A stretch of 64,000 bases of DNA, from positions 480,637-544,636 of the forward strand of contig NZ_JAHBRW010000002.1 of assembly GCF_018398315.1 (NCBI RefSeq). Reading direction: 5' to 3'. Below, piece after piece: positions 24,067 to 32,876 of the stretch. Under the pieces are notes generated by a model, which was not told the DNA's origin, searched no databases, and saw only the letters and a list, made by a program, of their open reading frames with translations. A program made the translations under genes and the position numbers. This DNA comes from Chelatococcus sp. YT9. Its GTDB lineage: Bacteria > Pseudomonadota > Alphaproteobacteria > Rhizobiales > Beijerinckiaceae. Numbering within the stretch: the first letter of the stretch is position 1; each line of letters starts with the position of its first letter.

Positions 24067-24861
24067 ATGAATATCGCGCCTTATTCATTCCGGCCCACCC
24101 GCGAACATTTTTTATTCGGTATCTGCGCATTCGTAAGCGCCCTCTGCGGGGTGGCCAATGCCGGAGCGCCCTGTCCAGTCCAACATGATCAATTGCTCTC
24201 CGCCTTGAAAGCAAGCGTCAAGGCAAGTGGCGGGCCGGTTAATGGCGGCTTCGAAACCCACGAATGGGCGGCGGTCGTCGCGCGGGACGGGGCCTTATGC
24301 GCCATAGCCTTCAGTGGACCGACGGTCGACGCGCAGTGGCCCGGCAGCCGCCTCATAGCGGCGGAGAAAGCGAATACCGCCAACGGACTGAGCCTAGCCC
24401 AGATGGCGCTGTCAACGGCCAATCTCTACAGCGCTGCGCAGCCGGGTGGCCCCCTTTTTCGTCTCGAACTGACGAATCCTGTCAATGTCGCCGCCGCCTA
24501 TAGCGGTGATCCCACCGCCTTTGGAACAGCCAATGACCCCCTGGTCGGGAAGCCGATCGGCGGGATTGTCGTCTTCGGAGGAGGCCTTGCGCTCTACGAC
24601 GATAGGGGCATCGTCGGTGGATTAGGAGTAAGCGGGGATTCCTCCTGCGCCGACCATAACATCGGCTGGCGAATTCGGGCCGCGCTCGGCCTCGACAAAG
24701 TGCCCGCCGGAGTAAACCCGCAAAGAAAAGACGCGATCGTCTATGACATTGACCCCAACGGGAAGAGCGCCTCCGGATGGGGCCATCCGAAATGCGCCGG
24801 GCGTGAGGCCGATATCGCATCCGAGCTTGGAGCCGGCGTCGGAGGCTCGATGCGCCAATGA
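24067..24861 (+). CDS. GlcG/HbpS-like exported protein
   Basis: A 264-residue protein with an N-terminal export signal (hydrophobic FGICAFVSALCGVANA about residues 17-32) and a domain of the GlcG/HbpS type: WAAVVARDGALCAIAFSG, LIAAEKANTANGLSLAQMALSTANL and GKPIGGIVVFGGGLALYD, ending with ADHNIGWRIRAALGLDKVP. Relatives bind or degrade haem or sit beside quinoprotein dehydrogenases. It overlaps the start of the PQQ dehydrogenase gene (ATGA), so the two are coupled. A periplasmic accessory role in the respiratory locus is inferred. Confidence 0.82.
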   Translation: MNIAPYSFRPTREHFLFGICAFVSALCGVANAGAPCPVQHDQLLSALKASVKASGGPVNGGFETHEWAAVVARDGALCAIAFSGPTVDAQWPGSRLIAAEKANTANGLSLAQMALSTANLYSAAQPGGPLFRLELTNPVNVAAAYSGDPTAFGTANDPLVGKPIGGIVVFGGGLALYDDRGIVGGLGVSGDSSCADHNIGWRIRAALGLDKVPAGVNPQRKDAIVYDIDPNGKSASGWGHPKCAGREADIASELGAGVGGSMRQ

Positions 24862-26720
24862 GACAAGGGCCGTTCGGCGCACCTCACGTGTCAGGGGCAA
24901 GGCCTGCTCGCCCTGGGAGGAGGATCTTGTCCCTGCTTGCGACTAGCGTGCTCTGCCTTGCGCCGCTTCCTGCTGGCCTTGCCCAGCCGCAAGCCCCCCC
25001 GATCGTACCGCCTGTTTCCGCGGCGGCACCGGACGATGGCCAATGGATCATGCCCGCGAAGAACTACGCCTCGACGCGCTACAGCGAGTTGAGTGAGATC
25101 AACCAAGAGAACGTCAAGGGCCTGCAGGTCGCTTTCACCTTTTCAACCGGCGTCAACAAGGGCCACGAGGCGGCTCCGCTCGTCGTCGGCAGCACGATGT
25201 ATATCGTCACGCCCTATCCGAACATTCTCTACGCCCTCGATCTCGCAAAGCCGGGCGCGCCGTTGAAATGGAAGTTCGAGCCCAAGCCGGAGCCCGCCTC
25301 CCAGGGCGTGGCCTGCTGCGATGTCGTCAACAGGGGCGCCGCCTATTCCAACGGGCGGGTCGTCTTCAACACGTTGGACGGCCATACCATCGCCGTTGAC
25401 GTCGAGACCGGCAGCCCCGCCTGGAACACCAAGGTCGGCGACATCAATATCGGCGAGACCATCACGATGGCGCCACTCGTGGTGAAGGACAAGGTCCTCG
25501 TCGGAAACTCGGGAGGCGAGCTCGGCGTTCGCGGCTGGGTGAAGGCGCTCGATATCAGCGATGGCCATATCGTATGGACGGCTTATAGCACCGGTCCCGA
25601 CAAGGACGTCCTCATCGGCCCGGACTTCAAGCCGTTCTATGACAGCGACAAAGGTGCGGACCTCGGGGTGACGAGTTGGCCCCCGGGAGCATGGCAGATC
25701 GGTGGCGGCAACATGTGGGGCTGGATTTCCTATGATCCGGACCTTGATCTCATCTATCACGGCACAGGCAATCCTGGCCCTTGGAATCCGGACCTGCGGC
25801 CTGGCGACAACAAATGGACCGCCGGCATTTTTGCCCGCAGTCCCGACACCGGGGCGGCGCGCTGGTTTTACCAGTGGACGCCGCATGATCAGCACGACTA
25901 CGACGGCATCAATGAGCAGGTGCTGCTCGACATGACCTGGAAGGGCGAGGCGCGCAAGGTGTTGGTGCGCCCCGAGCGAAACGGCTACCTCTACGTGCTC
26001 GATCGCACGAGTGGAGAAGTGCTGTCGGCCAAGCCCTTCGGAGCGGTCAATTCGAGCAACGGGGTCGATCTGAAGACAGGGCGCTTGATCGTCAATCCGG
26101 AGAAGGAAACCGGCACCGGAAAGGTGGTGCGCAACATCTGCCCTACCGCCTCGGGCGCCAAGGACTGGCAACCGTCGGCCTTTTCTCCGCGCACGGGGCT
26201 TCTCTACATCCCTCATAACAATCTGTGCATGGACGAACAGGGCGTGGAGGTGAACTACATCGCCGGCACGCCCTATGTCGGCATGAATGTGCGCATGATC
26301 CCGGGGCCGGGCGGCCATCGCGGCGAATTCACGGCTTGGGATATCGCCAACGAGCGGCCCGCTTGGAAGATCAAGGAAAACTTTCCAGTCTGGAGCGGGG
26401 CGCTGGTGACGGCCGGCGACGTCGTCTTTTACGGCACGATGGAAGGCTGGTTCAAGGCGGTAAGCGCCACGACCGGCGACCTGTTATGGCAGTTCAAAAC
26501 CTCGTCAGGGATAATCGCCCAGCCGATCTCCTATCGCGGGCCCGACGGGCATCAATATATTGCAGTGCTGTCGGGCGTCGGCGGATGGGCCGGGGCGGTG
26601 GTCGCGGGCGACCTCGATCCCAATGACGCGACCGCCGCGCTCGGCTTCGCCAACGCGATGAAGGATCTGAAGGACGTTACGACAGCCGGGGGAGCACTTT
26701 ATGTGTTCAGGCTTCCCTGA
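24858..26720 (+). CDS. xoxF: Lanthanide-type PQQ-dependent alcohol dehydrogenase (XoxF-like)
   Basis: A 620-residue quinoprotein of the methanol/ethanol dehydrogenase family, an eight-bladed propeller acting in the periplasm. The vicinal disulfide is ACCD (Cys153-154). Metal and active-site residues read as Glu221 (GGELGVRG), Asn305 (GNPGPWNP) and HDYD (Asp347, Asp349). The extra Asp two residues after the catalytic one marks the lanthanide-using XoxF branch; the calcium MxaF branch has Ala there. The ATG at 24858 overlaps the previous stop and supplies a basic n-region; a TTG at 24927 with GGGAGGAGG upstream is an alternative start. It passes electrons to cytochrome c and probably on to the oxidase encoded downstream. 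Confidence 0.9.
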   Translation: MRQGPFGAPHVSGARPARPGRRILSLLATSVLCLAPLPAGLAQPQAPPIVPPVSAAAPDDGQWIMPAKNYASTRYSELSEINQENVKGLQVAFTFSTGVNKGHEAAPLVVGSTMYIVTPYPNILYALDLAKPGAPLKWKFEPKPEPASQGVACCDVVNRGAAYSNGRVVFNTLDGHTIAVDVETGSPAWNTKVGDINIGETITMAPLVVKDKVLVGNSGGELGVRGWVKALDISDGHIVWTAYSTGPDKDVLIGPDFKPFYDSDKGADLGVTSWPPGAWQIGGGNMWGWISYDPDLDLIYHGTGNPGPWNPDLRPGDNKWTAGIFARSPDTGAARWFYQWTPHDQHDYDGINEQVLLDMTWKGEARKVLVRPERNGYLYVLDRTSGEVLSAKPFGAVNSSNGVDLKTGRLIVNPEKETGTGKVVRNICPTASGAKDWQPSAFSPRTGLLYIPHNNLCMDEQGVEVNYIAGTPYVGMNVRMIPGPGGHRGEFTAWDIANERPAWKIKENFPVWSGALVTAGDVVFYGTMEGWFKAVSATTGDLLWQFKTSSGIIAQPISYRGPDGHQYIAVLSGVGGWAGAVVAGDLDPNDATAALGFANAMKDLKDVTTAGGALYVFRLP

Positions 26721-26766
26721 AGACAAGTCCAAGGTGAGACCTCCACTCAGCGGCCGTGGGGTCAGC

Positions 26767-27573
26767 ATGCGGTCGCTTCTCACCGCCGTCCTGCTTCTTG
26801 CAGGCCTGAGCGCTACTGCAGCGGCGCGGGAATTGCGGGTTTGCGCGGACCCGAACAACTTGCCCTTCTCGAACGAGCGCCAAGAGGGTTTCGAAAACAA
26901 GATCGTCGACATCATCGCCGAGGAATTGGGAGCGAAGGTGTCCTATGTCTGGTGGGCCCAGCGGCGAGGCTTCATCCGCAACACCCTGAAGGCGGGACTT
27001 TGCGACCTCGTGCCGGGAACGCCCGCCAATCTGGAAATGCTGCGTACCACCGCGCCGTATTATCGGTCGAGCTATGTCTTTGTGACCCGCCAGGGCGGCC
27101 CCGACATCACGTCCTTCAACGATCCTCGCCTGAGAAACCTTACCATCGGCGTCCAGATGATCGGCGATGACGGGGCAAACTCGCCTCCGGTCGCCGCCTT
27201 GGCGCGCCGCGGCATCGTCGGCCACCTGCGCGGTTTTCCGGTCTATGGCGATTATTCCACACCAAATCCGCCGTCCGCCGTCATCGATGCGTTAGCTCGC
27301 AGTGAGATCGATCTTGCCATCGTCTGGGGTCCCCTGGCGGGCTACTTCGCGGCGCACGCGGCGACACCGCTCAGACTGACGCCGGTGTCGCCGCGCATCG
27401 ATGGCCCGCTCTTGCCCATGGTCTACGACATATCAATGGGCGTGCGCCGCGAGGACGTCGCCTTCCGCGACGAAGTCGACGCGGCGCTGGCCAAGCACCG
27501 CTCAGAGATCGACGCGCTGCTCGCCGCCTATGGTGTCCCGCGCCTCGACCATGCCAAGGCCGCTTCGCGATGA
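26767..27573 (+). CDS. xoxJ: Quinoprotein-dehydrogenase-associated periplasmic binding protein (XoxJ-like)
   Basis: A 268-residue exported protein with a signal peptide (MRSLLTAVLLLAGLSATAAA in outline) followed by RELRVCADPNNLPFSNERQEGFENKI, the start typical of the XoxJ/MoxJ family. Later motifs include WWAQRRGFIRNTLKAGLCDLVPG and DLAIVWGPLAGYFA. XoxJ is thought to help activate or assemble XoxF. The ATG at 26767 was chosen for the signal peptide; a frame from 26701 overlaps the xoxF end. It is 46 bases after xoxF and overlaps the next cytochrome gene. Confidence 0.88.
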   Translation: MRSLLTAVLLLAGLSATAAARELRVCADPNNLPFSNERQEGFENKIVDIIAEELGAKVSYVWWAQRRGFIRNTLKAGLCDLVPGTPANLEMLRTTAPYYRSSYVFVTRQGGPDITSFNDPRLRNLTIGVQMIGDDGANSPPVAALARRGIVGHLRGFPVYGDYSTPNPPSAVIDALARSEIDLAIVWGPLAGYFAAHAATPLRLTPVSPRIDGPLLPMVYDISMGVRREDVAFRDEVDAALAKHRSEIDALLAAYGVPRLDHAKAASR

Positions 27574-28103
27574 TCCGGCGCGCGGCCCTCGTTCTCGCCT
27601 GCGCGAGCATTCTGCTCGCCGGGTGCCAGCGTGAGGAACGCGAGACCCGCCCCGACCCTGCGTTGGGCAGTGGTGATGAGCCAACGCCCGTGACCGTCCT
27701 CGCCCCGGGGGGTGAGAGGCCCGCGACCTCCCATCCAAAGGCTGCGTTTGAAGCGAATGCCTTTCACCTCAGCGAAGGCAAGCGCTTGTTCGACTGGTTC
27801 AACTGCTCGGGCTGCCATGCCAACGGAGGCGGAGGCATGGGGCCGGCGCTGATGGACGACAAATGGATCTACGGCAGCTCGATCGAGAATATTCACGCCA
27901 CCATTCGCGACGGCCGTCCCAACGGCATGCCGTCCTTCCGCGACCGGGTGCCGGATGACCAGATCTGGGAACTTGCCGCTTTCGTACGTTCCCTCTCTGG
28001 GCTTGCATCGAAGGCTGCAGCGCCCGGCCGAAACGACGCCATGATGCCGCATCCTTCAGAAAACCGGCTCCCCGATGCCGCGAGCTTGGGACGCTCGCCA
28101 TGA
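27570..28103 (+). CDS. Cytochrome c lipoprotein
   Basis: A 177-residue protein with a lipobox (LLAGC, lipidated Cys19) and one haem-c motif CSGCH (residues 79-83). Met120 in GMPSF is a likely sixth ligand. It should sit on the periplasmic face of the membrane and carry electrons from the PQQ dehydrogenase to the oxidase, the role of XoxG-like cytochromes. The ATG overlaps the XoxJ stop by four bases and its own stop overlaps the oxidase subunit II start. Confidence 0.87.
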   Translation: MIRRAALVLACASILLAGCQREERETRPDPALGSGDEPTPVTVLAPGGERPATSHPKAAFEANAFHLSEGKRLFDWFNCSGCHANGGGGMGPALMDDKWIYGSSIENIHATIRDGRPNGMPSFRDRVPDDQIWELAAFVRSLSGLASKAAAPGRNDAMMPHPSENRLPDAASLGRSP

Positions 28104-29107
28104 AAAGGCCTGCGCTCGTGCTAGCGATGCTGGCGCTGGCGCTTGCCGGCTGCAACGACTTGCAATCAGCGCTCTCTCCCCACGGACCCGCAGCCGACGA
28201 GCTTACCCGGCTGATCTGGTTATTCACGGCCATCTGCGCCGTCGTGTGGGCGCTGGTGATGATCGTGCTCATGGTCGCCCTGTCGCGAACCCGGCCGGAG
28301 CGGGCCGATCCCCTCGCGCTCCCTGCCGGTCAGGAGCGCGCCGCCATGCGCGCCGTCATCGCCGCGGCCGGGGTCACGGCTGTCGTGATGGTCTCGCTCA
28401 CCGTGCTCAGTTTCTTCGCTAACCGAACGCTGGCGAGCATTGGCGCGAACGCCATGCTCACGATCCGGGTGATCGGTCACCAGTGGTGGTGGGAAGTGCG
28501 TTACGAGAATGCGCAACCGAGCCAGACGATGACCACGGCCAACGAGATCCACATCCCGGCCGGCGAGCCGGTTAAACTCGTGCTGCAGTCCGATGATGTC
28601 ATCCATTCGTTCTGGGTGCCTGCGCTGCACGGCAAGCTCGACCTCGTCCCCGGTATGATCAACACGCTGACGCTCAAGGCCGACAAGCCCGGTGTCTACC
28701 GCGGCCAATGCGCCGAATTCTGCGGCATGCAGCATGCGCATATGGCGCTTCTGGTGGTGGCCGAGCCGCGGCCGGCGTTCGAAGGATGGTATGCTGCCCA
28801 GCTTAAGGACGCTGCGGAGCCCATCTCGGCTGAGCAGCGTAGCGGTCGCACGCTCTTCCTGAGCAAGTCCTGCGTGATGTGTCATCGCATCCAGGGCACG
28901 CCGGCCGGGGCAACAAGCGGCCCTGATCTGACCCATCTCGGCAGCCGGACGACGCTTGCCGCGGGGACGCTGCCCCTCAGCCATGGAAATCTCGCGGCGT
29001 GGATCGCCGATCCGCAAGGCGTCAAGCCGGGCGCCAAGATGCCCGTCACGGATCTCAGCGGCGATGAGCTGAACGCCATCGTGGCTTATCTCGAGAGTCT
29101 CAAATGA
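28100..29107 (+). CDS. coxB: Cytochrome c oxidase subunit II with fused cytochrome c (caa3 type)
   Basis: A 335-residue subunit II. It has a lipobox (ALAGC, Cys18), two membrane segments (about 38-62 and 85-107), the quinol/cytochrome docking strand HQWWWEVRYE, and the full CuA site (His169, Cys204, Glu206, Cys208, His212, Met215). A C-terminal cytochrome c domain carries CVMCH (Cys258-His262), which defines the caa3 arrangement. It is translationally coupled to both neighbours. Confidence 0.95.
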   Translation: MKRPALVLAMLALALAGCNDLQSALSPHGPAADELTRLIWLFTAICAVVWALVMIVLMVALSRTRPERADPLALPAGQERAAMRAVIAAAGVTAVVMVSLTVLSFFANRTLASIGANAMLTIRVIGHQWWWEVRYENAQPSQTMTTANEIHIPAGEPVKLVLQSDDVIHSFWVPALHGKLDLVPGMINTLTLKADKPGVYRGQCAEFCGMQHAHMALLVVAEPRPAFEGWYAAQLKDAAEPISAEQRSGRTLFLSKSCVMCHRIQGTPAGATSGPDLTHLGSRTTLAAGTLPLSHGNLAAWIADPQGVKPGAKMPVTDLSGDELNAIVAYLESLK

Positions 29108-31029
29108 GCAGCGCCGGCACAGTTCCAACCGAGCGGCAGCGCCTCCGTGATACCGATCTCGACCGCGCGAGCCTAGAGCGGTGGCTGGCGCGGACCTGGA
29201 CGACGCCCCGGGGGCTTGTCGGCGCGCTCTCCGCCGTCGATCACAAGGTCATCGCGCGCCGCTATCTGTTGACGGCGTTCGCCTTTCTCTGCCTGGGCGG
29301 GCTCAGCGCCGTCGCAATGCGCATCCAGCTCTCGGGCCCGGAGCGTGGTTTGATTGGACCCGATCTCTACAATCAGCTTTTCACCATGCACGGGGTCACG
29401 ATGATGTTCCTGTTCGCCGTGCCAATTGTGCAGGCGACGGGGGTCTATCTCGTGCCGCTGATGGTCGGCACCCGTAACATGGCGTTTCCACGCCTCACCG
29501 CCTTCAGCTTCTGGATCTATCTGTCGGGTGGACTATTTGCCTGGGTTTCCTTTGCGCTCAACATGGGGCCGGATATCGGCTGGTTCGGCTATGTCCCGCT
29601 TTCCGGCCCGGAATTTGGGCCGGGCAAGCGTGCCGATGTGTGGGCGCAGATGATTACCTATACGGAGGTGTCGTCGCTCGCAGTGGCGGTCGCCACCATC
29701 GTGACCATCTTCAAGCAGCGCGCGCCGGGCCTGTCGCTCGACCGGATTCCTCTTTACGTCTGGGCGATGCTGGTGACCTCCTTTGTCGTGGTCTTCGCCA
29801 TGCCAGCGGTCATGATCGCGTCGACCTTCCTCATCCTCGACAGGCTGGTCGGCACCCATATCTTCAATCCCGCCGAAGGCGGGGACACACTGCTCTTCCA
29901 GCATCTGTTTTGGTTCTTTGGGCACCCCGAAGTCTACATCATCTTTCTTCCGGCAACCGGCATGGTATCGGCTATCATTCCGGCATTCGCACGCCGCCCC
30001 ATGTTTGGCTATCTGGCTCTTGTCCTCTCGCTGATCGCCGTCGGCATTCTGTCGTTCGGCCTGTGGGTCCACCACATGTTCGCGACGGGGTTGCCGAAGC
30101 TCGGCGCGAGCTTCTTCACGGCGTCCAGCATGCTCATCGCCCTTCCCAACGGCCTGCAGATCTTTTGCTGGCTCGCGACCCTTTGGGAGGGGAGGCCGGT
30201 CATGAAGACCCCTCTTCTTTTTGTTTTCGGCTTCTTCTTCATCTTCGTGGCCGGCGGCCTGACCGGCGTGATGCTCGCCTCCGTGCCGCTCGATCTTCAA
30301 GTTCACGACACCTATTTCGTCGTGGCTCACTTCCATTATGTGCTGATCGGGGGCTCGGTCTTCCCGCTCTTGGGCGCGGCCTATTTCTGGTTCCCGAAGC
30401 TGACCGGACGCATGATGAGTGAACGGCTTGGCCGCTGGCATTTCTGGCTTGCCTTCATCGGCTTCAATGCAGCGTTCTTCCCCATGCACATCGTCGGGCT
30501 CCAGGGCATGCCGCGGCGCGTCTACACCTATCCTTCGGAATTGGGCTGGGGGAACATCAACCTGTTCATAACCGTCGGGGCGGTGGCGTTCTTCCTGAGT
30601 TTCGTGCTGTTTGCCGCCAATCTCCTGCGGAGCGCAAGCAAAGGCGAGCCTGCAGGAGACAACCCTTGGAGCGCCGGAACGCTGGAATGGGCGACGGCGT
30701 CGCCACCGCCGAGTTATAATTTCGCGAGAATTCCGGTCGTCACTCATAGGGAGCCGCTGTGGGCCGACCGTGAGACGCTCCCGGTTGCTTCAGGCCTGCG
30801 CGTAGACGTCCGAGAACTCCTGATTTCCACCATCGCCGAAGCAAAGCCCGACATCCGCGAAAAGTCGGCGACACCGTCCATCTGGCCGCTCTTTGCGGCG
30901 ATCGCTGTCGGCGGGACGTTCCTCTATTCAATTTTCACGCCTTGGGCCGTGATCTGGGGAGCACTCCCCATTGCCGTGGCGCTGATCGGCTGGTTCTGGC
31001 CGAAGGGAAGCCCGGAGGACGAGGAATGA
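29104..31029 (+). CDS. ctaD: Cytochrome c oxidase subunit I
   Basis: A 641-residue subunit I with about twelve to thirteen membrane spans. The haem a and a3/CuB ligands are in the expected places: TMHGVTMMF for the first His, FWFFGHPEVYIIFLPATG for the CuB His and cross-linked Tyr, WVHHMFATG for the two CuB His, and VAHFHYVLIGG for the haem His pair. The C terminus adds another hydrophobic span (ATPSIWPLFAAIAVGGTFLYSIF in part). It overlaps coxB upstream and the subunit III gene downstream. Confidence 0.97.
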   Translation: MSSAGTVPTERQRLRDTDLDRASLERWLARTWTTPRGLVGALSAVDHKVIARRYLLTAFAFLCLGGLSAVAMRIQLSGPERGLIGPDLYNQLFTMHGVTMMFLFAVPIVQATGVYLVPLMVGTRNMAFPRLTAFSFWIYLSGGLFAWVSFALNMGPDIGWFGYVPLSGPEFGPGKRADVWAQMITYTEVSSLAVAVATIVTIFKQRAPGLSLDRIPLYVWAMLVTSFVVVFAMPAVMIASTFLILDRLVGTHIFNPAEGGDTLLFQHLFWFFGHPEVYIIFLPATGMVSAIIPAFARRPMFGYLALVLSLIAVGILSFGLWVHHMFATGLPKLGASFFTASSMLIALPNGLQIFCWLATLWEGRPVMKTPLLFVFGFFFIFVAGGLTGVMLASVPLDLQVHDTYFVVAHFHYVLIGGSVFPLLGAAYFWFPKLTGRMMSERLGRWHFWLAFIGFNAAFFPMHIVGLQGMPRRVYTYPSELGWGNINLFITVGAVAFFLSFVLFAANLLRSASKGEPAGDNPWSAGTLEWATASPPPSYNFARIPVVTHREPLWADRETLPVASGLRVDVRELLISTIAEAKPDIREKSATPSIWPLFAAIAVGGTFLYSIFTPWAVIWGALPIAVALIGWFWPKGSPEDEE

Positions 31030-31628
31030 AGCAGCGCACGGTCATCGACCTGTCTGATCTGCCTTCATACGGCTTCGGCCCACGCAGCCCCACGTGGTGG
31101 GGCACGCTCGCCTTCATGGCTTTGGAAGGCACGGGTTTCGCCCTAGCCGCAGGCAGCTATCTCTACCTCGTCTATATCGCGCCATCCTGGCCGCTGAGCC
31201 GGCCAGCGCCCAACCATTGGCCCGGCACCATCATTACGCTGCTGCTTCTCGCAAGCCTCATCCCGAACCACCTTCTCGAGCGGCACGCGAAGCGATGCGA
31301 GATGCGGCAGGTGCGCCTTGGGCTCCTCGTCATGTGCGCTTTCGGCATACTCCCGCTCGTCGTGCGCTATTTCGAATTCCCGGCGCTGAACATCCTGTGG
31401 GACACCAATGCTTATGGCTCGATGCTCTGGGTGCTGCTTGGCCTGCATACCACGCATCTTCTAACCGATGTGGGCGACACCATCGTGCTCACGGCGCTGA
31501 TGTTCACGCGCCATGGCCACAGCGGCCGACGCTTCAGCGATGTCGAGGACAATGTCTTCTACTGGGATTTCGTCGTCCTGACGTGGCTGCCGATCTACGT
31601 GCTGATCTACTGGGTGCCGAGGCTCTGA
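31026..31628 (+). CDS. coxC: Cytochrome c oxidase subunit III
   Basis: A 200-residue membrane protein with about five spans, on the short side for subunit III (often near 260 residues in mitochondria-like oxidases, nearer 200 in caa3 types). WGTLAFMALEGTGFALAAGSYLYL and MLWVLLGLHTTHLLTDVGDT match the family; the last part carries VEDNVFYWDFVVLTWLPIYVLIYW. The ATG at 31026 overlaps the ctaD stop (ATGA). Confidence 0.9.
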   Translation: MKQRTVIDLSDLPSYGFGPRSPTWWGTLAFMALEGTGFALAAGSYLYLVYIAPSWPLSRPAPNHWPGTIITLLLLASLIPNHLLERHAKRCEMRQVRLGLLVMCAFGILPLVVRYFEFPALNILWDTNAYGSMLWVLLGLHTTHLLTDVGDTIVLTALMFTRHGHSGRRFSDVEDNVFYWDFVVLTWLPIYVLIYWVPRL

Positions 31629-31629
31629 G

Positions 31630-31971
31630 ATGCGCGCATTTCAGATGGGAACATCTTGGGGCGGGCTGCTCGCCGGGCCTTGCGCATGGGCCATTTCCAC
31701 GCAGCTCAACTACGCGCTCGTCGAATGGCAATGCGCAACCCGCTTTCCAGTCATCCCCATCAATGCGCTGGGGCTGACCCTGATTGCTCTGGCGGGGGGA
31801 GCCCTCTCCTGGCGTGCCTGGCGAAAGGGCGGGGCGGCGTTCAAGCCGGAACGCGCGCTGAGCACGGAACGTTTCGTCTCCATGATCGGGATGCTGACCG
31901 CCGTGCTCTTCGCGGCCGTCATCCTCATGCAGGGAGTGGCGGCCCTCATTCTGGACGAGTGTACGCGATGA
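31630..31971 (+). CDS. Small membrane protein of the oxidase operon
   Basis: A 113-residue protein with three hydrophobic segments (GGLLAGPCAWAISTQLNYALV, INALGLTLIALAGGALSW and SMIGMLTAVLFAAVILMQGVAALI). I do not recognise the family. It starts one base after the subunit III stop and its stop overlaps the CtaG start, so it is part of the oxidase operon and may be an accessory subunit or assembly factor. Confidence 0.8.
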   Translation: MRAFQMGTSWGGLLAGPCAWAISTQLNYALVEWQCATRFPVIPINALGLTLIALAGGALSWRAWRKGGAAFKPERALSTERFVSMIGMLTAVLFAAVILMQGVAALILDECTR

Positions 31972-32876
31972 CCGTCTATGCAGGACCATGGAGCTGGCTC
32001 TTCGACGCCTCGATCTGCTTTGGTGCGACCCCCGAGGCAACCTGGGCGGTCGGGCCGGCTATCGTTCTCCCGCTTCTCCTCGTGATCCTCGTTTATGGCA
32101 GCGGCGCCATGCGATTGTGGCGTCGCAGCGCCCGCGGCCGGCCCGAAAGGCTGCGTCAGGCCGGGCTCTTCGTCGCCGGCTGGGCGACCCTTGTCTTCGC
32201 CCTCGTCAGCCCGCTCCATTGGCTCAGCCAGCATTTGTTTACCGCTCATATGATCGAGCATGAACTGATGATGGCCGTGGCCGCGCCGCTGATCGCGGCC
32301 TCTGCACCCGGCGCCGCGCTGATGTGGGCCTTGCCCCGAGGCTGGCGATCGGCAGGCGGACATATGCTGCGGGTGAAATGGCTTGGCGCCATTTGGCGCT
32401 TCGTCTCGCGTGGTGGGATCGCCACTATTCTGCATGGCGTCGCGATCTGGATCTGGCATGTGCCGGGCCTGTTCGAGGCCGCACTGCGCGAAGGCCCACT
32501 TCACTATCTCCAGCACGCCAGTTTCCTGGGCACCGGCCTCCTGTTCTGGTGGGTCGTGCTGCCACACCGCGGCCATGACCAGCGCCTGGGCGCATCGGTG
32601 ATGCATCTTTTCCTGACCTCGCTGCACACGACGCTTCTCGGTGTGCTCCTCGTTCTGTCACCGCGCCTGTGGTACCCGGCCAATACAACGCTGTCCGAAC
32701 TCTGGTGGCTGACGCCGCTGGAGGATCAGCAGCTCGCGGGGCTGGTGATGTGGGTGCCGGCCGGGCTCGTCTATGGCGCCGCCGCGCTGTGGCTTGCCGC
32801 CCTGTGGATCAGGGAAAGCGGCAGGGCGCAGCCCGACCCGCCCCACGGAGATACCTATGCGCTCCGCGTCCGCTAG
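31968..32876 (+). CDS. ctaG: Cytochrome c oxidase assembly protein, CtaG/caa3 family
   Basis: A 302-residue membrane protein with six to seven spans, of the caa3-type CtaG family. Motifs include FTAHMIEHELMMAVAAPLIAASAPG near residue 87, ILHGVAIWIWHVPGLFEAAL near 150 and HLFLTSLHTTLLGVLLVLSPRLWY near 207; the His-rich segments may help copper insertion. The ATG at 31968 overlaps the previous stop. It ends 20 bases inside the next cytochrome gene. Confidence 0.9.
   Translation: MTVYAGPWSWLFDASICFGATPEATWAVGPAIVLPLLLVILVYGSGAMRLWRRSARGRPERLRQAGLFVAGWATLVFALVSPLHWLSQHLFTAHMIEHELMMAVAAPLIAASAPGAALMWALPRGWRSAGGHMLRVKWLGAIWRFVSRGGIATILHGVAIWIWHVPGLFEAALREGPLHYLQHASFLGTGLLFWWVVLPHRGHDQRLGASVMHLFLTSLHTTLLGVLLVLSPRLWYPANTTLSELWWLTPLEDQQLAGLVMWVPAGLVYGAAALWLAALWIRESGRAQPDPPHGDTYALRVR

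Noticed and set aside
25143-26318. 391-codon open frame antisense to xoxF
   Set aside because: No recognisable domain, and the opposite strand holds all quinoprotein motifs.
29533-30747. 404-codon open frame antisense to ctaD
   Set aside because: Highly charged and repetitive in composition; a shadow of the oxidase subunit I gene.
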